From positions 3,970,001 through 4,034,000 of the forward strand of contig NZ_CP139420.1 of assembly GCF_034119845.1 (NCBI RefSeq): a DNA stretch of 64,000 nt, written 5' to 3'. Origin of the DNA: Flavobacterium sp. NG2 (GTDB taxonomy: Bacteria; Bacteroidota; Bacteroidia; Flavobacteriales; Flavobacteriaceae). The notes under the pieces were generated by a model, which saw nothing but the letters and a program-made list of their open reading frames with translations, was not told the origin of the DNA and ran no database searches. The position numbers and the translations under genes are program-made. Below, piece after piece: positions 28,385-36,349 of this stretch (positions are counted from its first letter, which is position 1; each line of letters opens with the position of its first letter).

Positions 28385-29407
28385 ATGAAAAAGTCGGCAA
28401 TCATTCTTCTTTTACTTATTACGGTTTTGCTAAGTGGCTTTGCACTTTACAGCACTGCAAAAACCATAATATGTGTTGCTAAATACAATCCGGAATACAA
28501 AGGCATGAATTTAGTCGCACCCAGATCGGCCATCGATAAAATAACCTTTCAAGAACTAGCAGAGCATCATATAAATTCTATTTCACTTATTCCCTATGCC
28601 TTCGTAGACATGGATAAGGCTGCTGTCATCTACAATCATAAAAAACAATGGTGGGGAGAAAGTACCGCAGGAATCATCGAATGCATTAAGCTTGCGCATC
28701 GCCATCAAATGAAAATCATGCTGAAACCACACCTTTGGGTCAATCACCAATTCTTTACGGGAAATCTTGATTTTGCTACTGTTCAAGAATGGGAAAATTG
28801 GGAAACTGATTATGAAAAATACATTCTACAATACGCCCAAATTGCTCAAGATGAAAAAGTAGATCTTTTCTGTTTTGGAACCGAATTGCAAAATCCAATA
28901 GCCAAAAGACCCCAATTCTGGATGCAATTAATTAGAAAAATCAAGAAAATATATACTGGAAAACTGACCTATGCAGCTAATTGGGACGAATATGACAAAG
29001 TCCCTTTTTGGAACCAACTCGACTATATTGGAGTAGATGCCTATTTCCCCCTATCCGACAAAGAAAACCCATCGATTAGCGACTTTGAAAAAGGATGGCA
29101 AAAGCACCTCCCAAAAATGCAAGCCCTTCAAAAGAAAGAAAAGAAAAAGATTTTGTTTACAGAGTTTGGCTATCGCAATTCCAATTATGCCGCTCATGAG
29201 CCTTGGAAAGAAAACAACTCAGACCTCAACAATACCGCACAGGCAAACGGATATGAAGCTTTATTTAATACCTTCAAAAATCAAAAATGGTATGCAGGAG
29301 GTTTTGCTTGGAAATGGTATGCTGATGATTATCATAAAAAAAGAGCTATCGATTATACACCACAAGAAAAACCTGCCTTAGAGGTTATTAAAAAAAGCTA
29401 CCAATAG
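28385..29407 (+). CDS. GH113-like glycoside hydrolase (beta-mannanase type)
   Basis: This is a 340-residue protein. The ATG at 28385 gives a hydrophobic N-terminal anchor or signal (MKKSAIILLLLITVLLSGFALYS shortened). The TIM-barrel shows YKGMNLVAP, ISLIPYAFVDMD, KIMLKPHLWV, LFCFGTELQNP with the likely acid/base Glu, YIGVDAYFPLS, and ILFTEFGYRN with the likely nucleophile Glu. This pattern matches GH113 enzymes, which cut beta-mannan. No PUL genes are beside it, and it could also act on cell-wall or exopolymer glycans made by the upstream transferases. Confidence 0.82.
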   Translation: MKKSAIILLLLITVLLSGFALYSTAKTIICVAKYNPEYKGMNLVAPRSAIDKITFQELAEHHINSISLIPYAFVDMDKAAVIYNHKKQWWGESTAGIIECIKLAHRHQMKIMLKPHLWVNHQFFTGNLDFATVQEWENWETDYEKYILQYAQIAQDEKVDLFCFGTELQNPIAKRPQFWMQLIRKIKKIYTGKLTYAANWDEYDKVPFWNQLDYIGVDAYFPLSDKENPSISDFEKGWQKHLPKMQALQKKEKKKILFTEFGYRNSNYAAHEPWKENNSDLNNTAQANGYEALFNTFKNQKWYAGGFAWKWYADDYHKKRAIDYTPQEKPALEVIKKSYQ

Positions 29408-29616
29408 TTTTTTTTTTAAACATTTATTTTTTTAAAACATTTAAGAAATATAAGAACATTAAAGCAGCTTGCGTCTAATAAATATTTGAATCTTAATTTA
29501 ACATATAAGTCACATAAGTTTTTTTCATACTTACATAGTTTTTGGTACAGTTTCAATAAAAGTCAAAATAACTTAAATGCTCTTAAATTTATTAAATAGT
29601 TTAAACTTTTTTTTAG
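29408..29616. repeat. Inverted, degenerate copies flanking the 98-bp array
   Basis: Bases about 29425-29530 hold inverted, degraded versions of the array unit, including atttaacatataagtcacat, which is the reverse complement of the unit segment around gtgacttatatgtt. Together with the array they could fold into a long imperfect hairpin. No ORF is visible. Confidence 0.55.
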
Positions 29617-30127
29617 AAAAACTTATACGACTTATATGTTCAAAAATTATCTGCTTCCCGTTACTTAATTGCTCTTAAATTTCTTAAATGGTTAAACCTC
29701 TTCTAGCTTTTCAAAAAACTTATATGACTTAAATGTTCAAAAATTATCTGCTTCCCGTTACTTAAATGCTCTTTAATTTCTTAAATGGTTTAATCTTCTT
29801 CTTGCTTTTCAAAAAACTTAAATGACTTATATGTTCAAAAATTATCTGCTTCCCGTTACTTAAATGCTCTTTAATTTCTTAAATGGTTTAATCTTCTTCT
29901 TGCTTTTCAAAAAACTTATATGACTTATATGTTCAAAAATTATCTGCTTCCCGTTACTTAAATGCTCTTTAATTTCTTAAATGGTTTAATCTTCTTCTTG
30001 CTTTTCAAAAAACTTATATGACTTATATGTTCAAAAATTATCTGCTTCCCGTTACTTAAATGCTCTTTAATTTCTTAAATGGTTTAAACCTCTTCTTGCT
30101 TTTCAAAAAACTTATATGACTTATATG
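29617..30127. repeat. Tandem array of about five 97-98-base units
   Basis: The word caaaaattatctgcttcccg begins at 29641, 29738, 29836, 29934 and 30032, so the spacing is 97, 98, 98 and 98 bases. Later units are nearly identical and the first is more divergent. The array ends 12 bases before the msrB stop codon. Each unit contains ttaatttcttaaatggttt, related to the palindrome arm at 1129-1145. There are no unique spacers, so it is not a CRISPR array. Confidence 0.9.
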
Positions 30128-30138
30128 TTTATAAATTT

Positions 30139-30675
30139 TTACTTCTCCTGAAATAACATAGCACCAGAGTTCATACAATAACGCAAACCTGTAGGTTGAG
30201 GTCCATCATCAAACAAATGCCCTAAATGCCCTTCACAACGCGCACAAACAATTTCGCCACGCACCATTCCAAGGCTTTTATCAACTACTTCTTTGACTCT
30301 TTTTTTATCTAAAACATCATAAAAACTAGGCCATCCAGTCCCCGATTCAAACTTAGTTTCCGAAGAAAACAAAGGTAGTTTACACCCTGCACAGAAATAA
30401 TACCCTTTTTTATGGTTGTCAAAATACGGATTTCTAAACGGGTATTCCGTTCCTTTTTCTCGTAGAATATGGTATTGAGTAGCGGTCAATTCTTTTTTCC
30501 AGTCCGCATCCGTCTTAACCACTTTTTTCAAAGAAGTATCATTGAGCGATAATTTCTCTTGCTGCGGATTAGCCGTTTCAGCTAGTGCGATTCCTTCTTT
30601 TTTATTGGCCTGCATACATGCCATAAAAACAAGGAGTATAAGTGGTAAACTGATGATTTGTATGTAACGTTTCAT
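30139..30675 (-). CDS. msrB: Exported peptide-methionine (R)-S-oxide reductase MsrB
   Basis: This 178-residue protein has a lipoprotein signal with Cys20 (VFMAC). The MsrB domain has WKKELTATQYHILREKGTEYPF, zinc-binding CAGC and CARC pairs, FESGTGWPSF and the catalytic RYCMNSGAM with Cys167. The usual RYCINSASL is slightly changed. It should repair oxidised methionine (R form) in periplasmic proteins while tethered to a membrane. MsrA, which handles the S form, lies 332 bases upstream on the same strand and is also a lipoprotein. The tandem 98-base array begins right after the stop codon. Confidence 0.95.
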   Translation of the reverse strand: MKRYIQIISLPLILLVFMACMQANKKEGIALAETANPQQEKLSLNDTSLKKVVKTDADWKKELTATQYHILREKGTEYPFRNPYFDNHKKGYYFCAGCKLPLFSSETKFESGTGWPSFYDVLDKKRVKEVVDKSLGMVRGEIVCARCEGHLGHLFDDGPQPTGLRYCMNSGAMLFQEK

Positions 30676-31007
30676 GATTTTAAATTTTGAATTAATGAAT
30701 TTATTGGACTATTAATTTAGTGTTGATTGCACTTAAAAAAGGAACACAGATTAGATAAACTAAACAGATTAGCACAGATTTTAAAAAATAAAAACATTGT
30801 GTTTTAGTTCAAACGCAGTGACCTTTGTGCTTCCTTTGTGACCTTTGTGTTTAAATAAGGAACATATTTGTAAGATATCCAAAATCTTTGTGCTCTTCGT
30901 GATTCCTTTGTGACCTTTGTGTTTAAACAAGAAACACAGATTAAAGAAATAAAAACTTAGTGCTCTTCGTGCTTCCTTTGTGACCTCTGTGTTTAAGCTT
31001 TTAACCC
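30676..31007. repeat. Spacer with three copies of a ttcctttgtgacctttgtgt word
   Basis: Near-identical 24-25-base words start at 30831, 30903 and 30973, about 70 bases apart, each preceded by related gtgctcttcgtg or cagtgaccttt text. A variant is found at about 37279-37301, upstream of the purine nucleoside phosphorylase. These are intergenic repeats between msrA and msrB. No gene is seen. Confidence 0.75.
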
Positions 31008-31628
31008 TTACTTCAACTTTCCTTTATAAGTCTTAACAAACTTATTAAACCTCGGTATTGAAACCCCTTTTACATAGCCTTGATTGGGGTTGTTTTTTAC
31101 ATAATCTTGGTGGTAGCCTTCCGCTTCATAAAAGGCCGAAATGGGTTTAACTTCTGTCACAATAGGGTTATTAAACACTTTTGCCAGAGTTAGCGCTTTG
31201 ATTTTATCTTCGATAATTTTCTTCTCGCTTAGATTTCCATAAAATGCAATCGAGCGATAAGATGACCCCACGTCTGGTCCTTGTTGGTTGGGCGTCGTTG
31301 GGTCTTGAGAGGCAAAAAAAGCATCTACTAATTGAGCAAAAGATACTTTTTTAGGATCATAAAAAACCGCAACGGCCTCGGCATGACCTGTTTGATTGGT
31401 TCCAACTTGGTGATAAGTTGGATTTTTGGTCGTGCCACCTGTATAGCCAGAAATGGCTTCATCAACGCCATAAATGGCTTCAAAAACATGTTCGGTACAC
31501 CAGAAACAACCTGAGGCAAAAACTGCAACGGCTTTGCCTGACTTGGCTTTAAGTGGTAATTCTTTGGTTTGTGATTGACAACTTACTATAAAAAATAAGA
31601 GGGCAAAATAAGTGAATACTTTCATCAT
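31008..31628 (-). CDS. msrA: Exported peptide-methionine (S)-S-oxide reductase MsrA
   Basis: This 206-residue protein has a lipoprotein signal with Cys17 (FIVSC). The MsrA active-site motif GCFWCTEHVFE (catalytic Cys41 and Cys44) is followed by SGYTGGTTKNPTYHQV, GHAEAVAVFYDP, the FFASQDPTTPNQQGPDVGSSYRS core and a YHQDY motif. It reduces methionine-S-sulfoxide. It should sit in the periplasm or at the membrane, next to exported MsrB. Together they suggest defence of envelope proteins against oxidants. Confidence 0.95.
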   Translation of the reverse strand: MMKVFTYFALLFFIVSCQSQTKELPLKAKSGKAVAVFASGCFWCTEHVFEAIYGVDEAISGYTGGTTKNPTYHQVGTNQTGHAEAVAVFYDPKKVSFAQLVDAFFASQDPTTPNQQGPDVGSSYRSIAFYGNLSEKKIIEDKIKALTLAKVFNNPIVTEVKPISAFYEAEGYHQDYVKNNPNQGYVKGVSIPRFNKFVKTYKGKLK

Positions 31629-31876
31629 TTCTAGGTTTTATACTAATATACGGGAGAATCTTTATTTCGGATTGTAAACGGCTGCTAAACTTTTGTTAAG
31701 CGTTTTGGAATTCCATCCGTTTAGATAGACGACAAAAATTGATATTCCTTACTTATTTTCTACTACTAAGAAATACTAATCCATAAAGAAAACTCATTAC
31801 TAGTTGTAATGTTTTAAATTATGATACTATCAATTTCTTTTTTTTATATTTTTGAGATAATAATAAAGCTCCGATT

Positions 31877-32323
31877 ATGAAACCATTTGATAAAACAACT
31901 ATTCAAGAAATTGTAGACCAATTAGAATGTGGATTAAAATGCTATTGGAACTCTAAAACAAATGCCTTATTATTTATTCCAGACGAAAACAATAGTTTTA
32001 TTGAAATGGAATTTTGGGAAAACGAAATCAACCAATTAGAAAATGAAGGGGATGATTTTATCGAAATCGAAAAACCAACTAGTCGGGACTCGTTCCAGAT
32101 GATGGAAAGTTTTATTGAAAGTGGCATCCCTACTGCTGCTTTAAAAAAAGAACTCACAAAAGCTTTAGAACGCCCAAAACCTTTTCGAAATTTTAATGAA
32201 TTAGTTGAAAACTCCCGATTTCGAGAAGATTGGTTTGCGTTCAAAAAAGACTGGATGATAAAATGGGTCGAAAGCGAAGTCGAATTTTTAATGGACAATA
32301 TAGAAGAAGATTTAGAACCCTAA
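31877..32323 (+). CDS. UPF0158-like acidic protein
   Basis: This 148-residue, strongly acidic, cytoplasmic protein contains a predicted strand-rich start (IVDQLECGLKCYW) and ends with NFNELVENSRFREDWFAFKKDWMIKWVESEVEFL, a pattern found in the UPF0158 family. The biochemical function of this family is not known to me. It is transcribed alone, divergently from msrA, with a 248-base spacer that shows no clear signal. Confidence 0.7.
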   Translation: MKPFDKTTIQEIVDQLECGLKCYWNSKTNALLFIPDENNSFIEMEFWENEINQLENEGDDFIEIEKPTSRDSFQMMESFIESGIPTAALKKELTKALERPKPFRNFNELVENSRFREDWFAFKKDWMIKWVESEVEFLMDNIEEDLEP

Positions 32324-32592
32324 TCCATTAATAAAAATTACTTATCCAAACTCCAAAAACTAGGTGACTCACTAAGAACCAACAGTTAACAAAACCCATC
32401 TTCTCACTCTCTATCAACACCTTTTACTTATTTAATCTTCAATTCCCCAATCAGTTCCAATTTTATTCCCTACCTTAGAGATGAAATTGAACTTTAGTTG
32501 TTACTTCAGTGATTTATTCCTGAATTCCCTAAACGACAGCATAAAAGTACCTACTTGGATAATGCTATCAAATACAACTTAAAGGAACAATT

Positions 32593-32979
32593 ATGAAAAT
32601 TGCAAAAGAAGACATTGAAATCAAAATGCAAATCCCAGGAGCTATAATTCGCCAACATACTGATTTTGGTGACGCTACAGGATTAGGTAAAATTAGTGGA
32701 GAGTATTTTAGCCTCTCTGCAGGAGTAGACACCACCCCTTTGTTTATAGGACTTGAAGGCAATTTATGTCAATCACCACATTGGGGATATGTATTGAGTG
32801 GCCAAATTACGACTACTGACGCTAAAGGCATCCAAGAAACGGTTGATGCAAAAGATTTGTTTTTCTGGCCCGCAGGTCACAATGTAAAAGTCAATGCCGA
32901 TGCTGAAATTATTATGTTCAGTCCGCAACACGAACACTCCCACGTAATCAATCACATGATTGAAATGACCAAAGGGTAA
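32593..32979 (+). CDS. Cupin-fold small protein
   Basis: This 128-residue protein contains SPHWGYVLSGQITTTD and LFFWPAGHNVKVNADAEIIMFSPQHEH, which look like the two cupin motifs with metal-binding His and a conserved Gly-Pro-like turn. The ligand is unknown. No partner gene is adjacent: the 269 bases upstream and 360 downstream hold no gene on this strand. Confidence 0.65.
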   Translation: MKIAKEDIEIKMQIPGAIIRQHTDFGDATGLGKISGEYFSLSAGVDTTPLFIGLEGNLCQSPHWGYVLSGQITTTDAKGIQETVDAKDLFFWPAGHNVKVNADAEIIMFSPQHEHSHVINHMIEMTKG

Positions 32980-33059
32980 ACGAAAATTTTATGATTAGAA
33001 AATTAAAAGCGAATTTTTCATAAACTTCAACTGCTTTTAAGTCACAAATACTGTAAATT

Positions 33060-33164
33060 CCGAAGGAGTTAAATGTTTATAAAAATAGACAATCGTAGTA
33101 TTCGACTCCGAAGGAATCATATCCAGAATCCTTAACAACTTTTATAAACATTTGAATCCTTCGG
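33060..33164. repeat. Inverted repeat with ccgaagg arms
   Basis: The arms 33060-33084 and 33140-33164 are about 25 bases long and match with about three mismatches (shared core aaatgtttataaaa). The interior includes another ccgaaggaa word. It lies in the 32980-33339 spacer after the cupin gene and belongs to the intergenic palindromic elements of this chromosome. Confidence 0.65.
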
Positions 33165-33288
33165 CTTCGTAATGCCTTATCAATTGTGGTTTACCTACTG
33201 TTGTGATCACGCAAAGCATTTACTTAGCTTTGTATTTGATAAAAAGGAAGGAGCCAAAAGTCAAGAGACTTTGAGTAGTGGAATTAAT

Positions 33289-33320
33289 ACAGGTTTCGGT
33301 ATGTTGATGCCGAAACCTGT
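33289..33320. terminator. Likely bidirectional hairpin terminator
   Basis: The arms acaggtttcgg (33289-33299) and ccgaaacctgt (33310-33320) pair perfectly around a 10-base loop. It lies about 20 bases past the stop of the minus-strand gene at 33340-33750 and downstream of the plus-strand cupin gene. The plus side has a T-rich tail. The minus side has only a weak one. Confidence 0.6.
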
Positions 33321-33339
33321 TCTCTTATTTCTGTTTATA

Positions 33340-33750
33340 TTATTTATCAGAGGTGTAATAATTTCTAACCCATGCCTTAACTTGGTTGTCAGTCATACTA
33401 TCTGCTTTTTCAACCGCTATTTTTTTATGTTGAAACTGGGAGTGCTTATCCAATAACTCTTTGTACAGTTTTTCACCTGTTTGAGCAGGACCAAAAACAA
33501 CTATTGCTTCCGCATCGGCAATATTTTTCATCACATCCTTAAAGTAATCTGCTAATTGATGCTTTTCCCTTTCTAAATATTTACTGTCCTGAACAACATC
33601 TTGTGGTCCTCCTTTGAATTTTGTACCACTACCGCCTCCTATATGAAAATCTTCAACCTGAGATTCAATCGTTTCGAAACTTTCACTTCCAGACCCGATA
33701 GAAACAATTTTTGCATTTTTTTTATCAATCCAAATACCTACTTTTTTCAT
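33340..33750 (-). CDS. Small eRF1/Pelota-like domain protein
   Basis: This 136-residue cytoplasmic protein has KKVGIWIDKKNAKIVSIG at the N terminus and AEAIVVFGPAQTGEKLYKELL in the second half. A Gly-rich linker (HIGGGSGTKFKGG) lies between them. The layout recalls the small bacterial proteins related to archaeo-eukaryotic release factors, often seen in stress islands. That identity is tentative, and no GGQ motif is present. No neighbour helps with the function. Confidence 0.6.
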   Translation of the reverse strand: MKKVGIWIDKKNAKIVSIGSGSESFETIESQVEDFHIGGGSGTKFKGGPQDVVQDSKYLEREKHQLADYFKDVMKNIADAEAIVVFGPAQTGEKLYKELLDKHSQFQHKKIAVEKADSMTDNQVKAWVRNYYTSDK

Positions 33751-34051
33751 CGTTTTATAATTTATAGTTAATAATCACCACTTCTTCATTCCTACAGACC
33801 ACAATAAACCAAAGTATTTTTCATGTTAGTATTATAAAAAACACTCTAAATATCAACAAAAACCACTTCTCATAAATTTAGTGTTTTTACTTCTATTATA
33901 AAAATTTTAACTACAATTTTTAAATATACACCTTTAATAAACAGATACTTACATAAAACCCGCCCAAAAAGAGATCATCTATGAATTAGGAAGAGTATCC
34001 ACCTATAACCCAAGTGCTGTTTATATAATCTTTTAGGAAGCAACTAAAGTG

Positions 34052-34250
34052 AGGGTGTACTAAAGTTAGTAGAGTTTGTGAAACTGGATTTTTTTTAACC
34101 GCTAAGACGCTAAGGCGCAAGGGGAAACAATTTTATAAAAAGAAGGGTACGAAAGTCAGCGGAGTTTGTGAAACTGTTTTTTTTACCGCAAAGGCGCGAA
34201 GACGCAAGGGAAAATAAATTTTATAAAATAAGGGTACAAAAGTCAGGAGA
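34052..34250. repeat. Degenerate tandem repeat of about 90 bases
   Basis: The word agggt(g)tac begins at 34052, 34144 and 34231. Each unit carries gtttgtgaaactg, an A/T run, cgctaaggcgcaaggg or a close variant, and attttataaaa. Between 33751 and 34051 the spacer shows nothing recognisable. The array lies between two minus-strand genes. Confidence 0.7.
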
Positions 34251-34328
34251 CTTTGGGACGAGTATCGTTCTTATTAACGATTTTTAAAATTGCCTCAAAG
34301 TGTGAAGACTTTGCGGAGCGGGGTATTA

Positions 34329-35006
34329 TTAACTATTTAATTCAGGAAATTCAGTTAAACATTTCATTAATTTCTCTTCAAATATTTTTTTATCATCTTC
34401 ATAATGACTCGCTAAGCATAAATAGTATTTTTTACCTTTATGTTTTTTAAAAACAATCCATTCACCTCTTAACTCCTTTTTACTCATAGCACTTGAATGC
34501 ATCACATTTAAAATTACAGAAATTCCTTGGTGTCCATAATCATTACTAATTTGTTGAAATTCGTTTTGAAGTTCACGTCTAATATTTCCTTTTTTAAACC
34601 AATATTCCTTTATATTTCTAACAATAGAATAGCCATTTCCCGAATATGTCCCGTGGTGTGTTTTTGAAAATCCAATTAATACTTCTCCTGTAAAATCAGT
34701 ATAATTTACTTTGTCGTTTTCAAGCAAATCAAGAATATCTATTATCTCAGACGCATTATAAAATTCAATTCTCTCATTAAATTTTTCGCCAATATTCAAT
34801 CTATGTCTTGCAATTTGTTCCAATAAAAGCCGACTACACTTTCCTTCTATTAATCTAACCGACAACCTATTTTTTGTATCTAAAATTGCGCTGTCAAGAT
34901 TTGCATCTTCAATTTCACTATCTTCACAATTGTTATAGTGAATTAATCTTCTGTTTTCTTGTTCAACTAAATGTTGATATATGACTTTATGAATTTCCAT
35001 TAACAT
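34329..35006 (-). CDS. Hypothetical protein
   Basis: This protein is 225 residues (223 if the second ATG, at 35000, is used). It is soluble, with no signal peptide and no membrane segment. It has a helical N-terminal half with ENRRLIHYNNCEDSE and LLLEQIARHRLNIGEKF, then a mixed half with HHGTYSGNGYSIVRNIKEYWFKKGN and GEWIVFKKHKGKKYYLCLASHY. I do not recognise the family. It stands alone between repeat-rich spacers and might be an accessory gene. The codon use does not look very different from neighbours by eye. Confidence 0.6.
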   Translation of the reverse strand: MLMEIHKVIYQHLVEQENRRLIHYNNCEDSEIEDANLDSAILDTKNRLSVRLIEGKCSRLLLEQIARHRLNIGEKFNERIEFYNASEIIDILDLLENDKVNYTDFTGEVLIGFSKTHHGTYSGNGYSIVRNIKEYWFKKGNIRRELQNEFQQISNDYGHQGISVILNVMHSSAMSKKELRGEWIVFKKHKGKKYYLCLASHYEDDKKIFEEKLMKCLTEFPELNS

Positions 35007-35281
35007 GAATGCTATCTAGTATATAACACCAAATATAAATACCTTTTTTCTATAAATTGTTTCGTTTTAGATATCTTTTCTTTGAAAATATCTTAAAAGC
35101 ACAAATCCCCCTTTCTACCCCCGATTGAGGCGGTATCCTCGTAGCGGAGCGAAGAGATAAAGCCGAAAGCGGGAGCGATCTTCCTAAAAAAACACTAAAT
35201 ATTCTGGTCCTAATAATCAAAAAAACTAAAACCCTCCTAACCTTAGCCTCTTAGAACCTTAGCAACTCAGCCTCTCAAAAA

Positions 35282-36250
35282 TTAACAACAACCACCTCCA
35301 TTATAGTGAAACGTACTCTCTGAAATATAAATGTCATTGCGTCCCAAACTGGCTAGGGCGGCGGCGGTTTTGTCGCATACGGCTAGGGGTTGGTTTTTGA
35401 GTAAAGTATGGCCTTTTGTATCGTCGAAATAGGCTTCTTTACCGTAATAGATGGCGGCTTTACCAGTGAACACGCAAGGGCCATCGGCTGGCATAGGGTC
35501 TTTGATGGCGCAGACTTCGATGCTTTCGATAAAAATCAATTCATCGGTTGGATAATTTTCAGGGTCTAGGATTCGGTACGGACGGCGACCACGGATTTCG
35601 ATGGTTCCAAAACCCACATCGGTCAAGGCTTTGATGTAATCGGCAATGGGAATGCTTCCGCTCAAGCACAAGGCACGGAGGTGGTCGTCATTACGCAAGG
35701 CTTCGTTCATGGGTTGCTCGCAGGTGGGGTCACTCATCACCAAGCGTCCGTGAGGCTTCAATACACGGTACATTTCTTGCAGAGCTTTCTTTAAATCTTC
35801 GGCTTTGAAGATGTTGAACAAGCAGTTTTGGGCCGCTACATCAATGCTTTCGTCCTCGATAGGAAGGTTTAAAGCATCGCCTTTTTTGAGTTCGATAAAA
35901 TCGCTTTGAAACCAATCGTTTTGTTTTTCGGCTTCGAGGAAGTTTTTGCGGGAAGCTTCTAGCATTTCATCGACCACATCCACTCCCACTACACCGCCTT
36001 TTTGACGGGAGAAATAGGAGAATTGCAGTAATTCCATGCCGCCGCCCACTCCCACGTATAGCACTTTGGGATTATTGATTAAATCTTGTGCCGAGATGGT
36101 GCTTCCGCATCCGTAATTCATCTCTTGCATAATCATCGGAATCTCCAATCCTGGGAATTTCCAAATAGGTGTTGTGGTACAGCAAAGCCCCACATCAGGT
36201 GTTAAGGCTGCTTGTTTGTATAGGTCGTTGGTGGCGTTTAGGTAGCTCAT
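35282..36250 (-). CDS. arsM: Arsenosugar-type arsenite methyltransferase ArsM
   Basis: This 322-residue SAM-dependent methyltransferase has VLYVGVGGGMELLQFSYF (SAM-binding GxGxG-like), VVGVDVVDEML, LNLPIEDESIDVAAQNCLFNIF, and scattered Cys including GLCCTTTP, a central CEQP and a C-terminal GGGCC that could bind trivalent arsenic. This matches the ArsM form tied to ArsS rather than the shorter detoxification enzymes. It should methylate arsenite to dimethylarsenite for the next step by ArsS. It lies 99 bases after the purine nucleoside phosphorylase, and the gap contains a heptamer repeat and a hairpin. The 3' side contains a repeat-rich spacer to 35006. Confidence 0.88.
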   Translation of the reverse strand: MSYLNATNDLYKQAALTPDVGLCCTTTPIWKFPGLEIPMIMQEMNYGCGSTISAQDLINNPKVLYVGVGGGMELLQFSYFSRQKGGVVGVDVVDEMLEASRKNFLEAEKQNDWFQSDFIELKKGDALNLPIEDESIDVAAQNCLFNIFKAEDLKKALQEMYRVLKPHGRLVMSDPTCEQPMNEALRNDDHLRALCLSGSIPIADYIKALTDVGFGTIEIRGRRPYRILDPENYPTDELIFIESIEVCAIKDPMPADGPCVFTGKAAIYYGKEAYFDDTKGHTLLKNQPLAVCDKTAAALASLGRNDIYISESTFHYNGGGCC

Positions 36251-36258
36251 GAATTTTT

Positions 36259-36307
36259 GTTTCAGGTTTCAGGTTTCAGGTTTCAGGTTTCAGGTTACAG
36301 GTTTCAG
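36259..36307 (-). repeat. Seven-copy heptanucleotide repeat (GTTTCAG)7 upstream of arsM
   Basis: Seven consecutive 7-base units run from 36259 to 36307. Six are gtttcag and one, at 36294-36300, is gttacag. The array ends 8 bases before the arsM start codon on the minus strand, inside its leader. Slippage would alter the leader length. Confidence 0.9.
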
Positions 36308-36336
36308 GTTCGTTGCGAGAACTTGGAACCTGAAAC
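36301..36336. promoter_or_regulatory. Perfect hairpin between PNP and arsM
   Basis: The arms gtttcaggttc (36301-36311) and gaacctgaaac (36326-36336) pair over 11 bases around a 14-base loop. It lies 13 bases past the phosphorylase stop and merges with the heptamer repeat. It may stop transcription partly or stabilise the upstream mRNA. Confidence 0.7.
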
Positions 36337-36349
36337 TTGAAACTAATTT

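Noticed and set aside
29617..30127. Possible CRISPR array
   Set aside because: The whole 98-base period is conserved with no unique spacers, and no cas genes are present.
33172..33456. 94-codon plus-strand frame
   Set aside because: It spans the ccgaagg repeat border and hairpin 33289-33320 and overlaps the 3' end of the minus-strand gene at 33340-33750. Composition is not protein-like.
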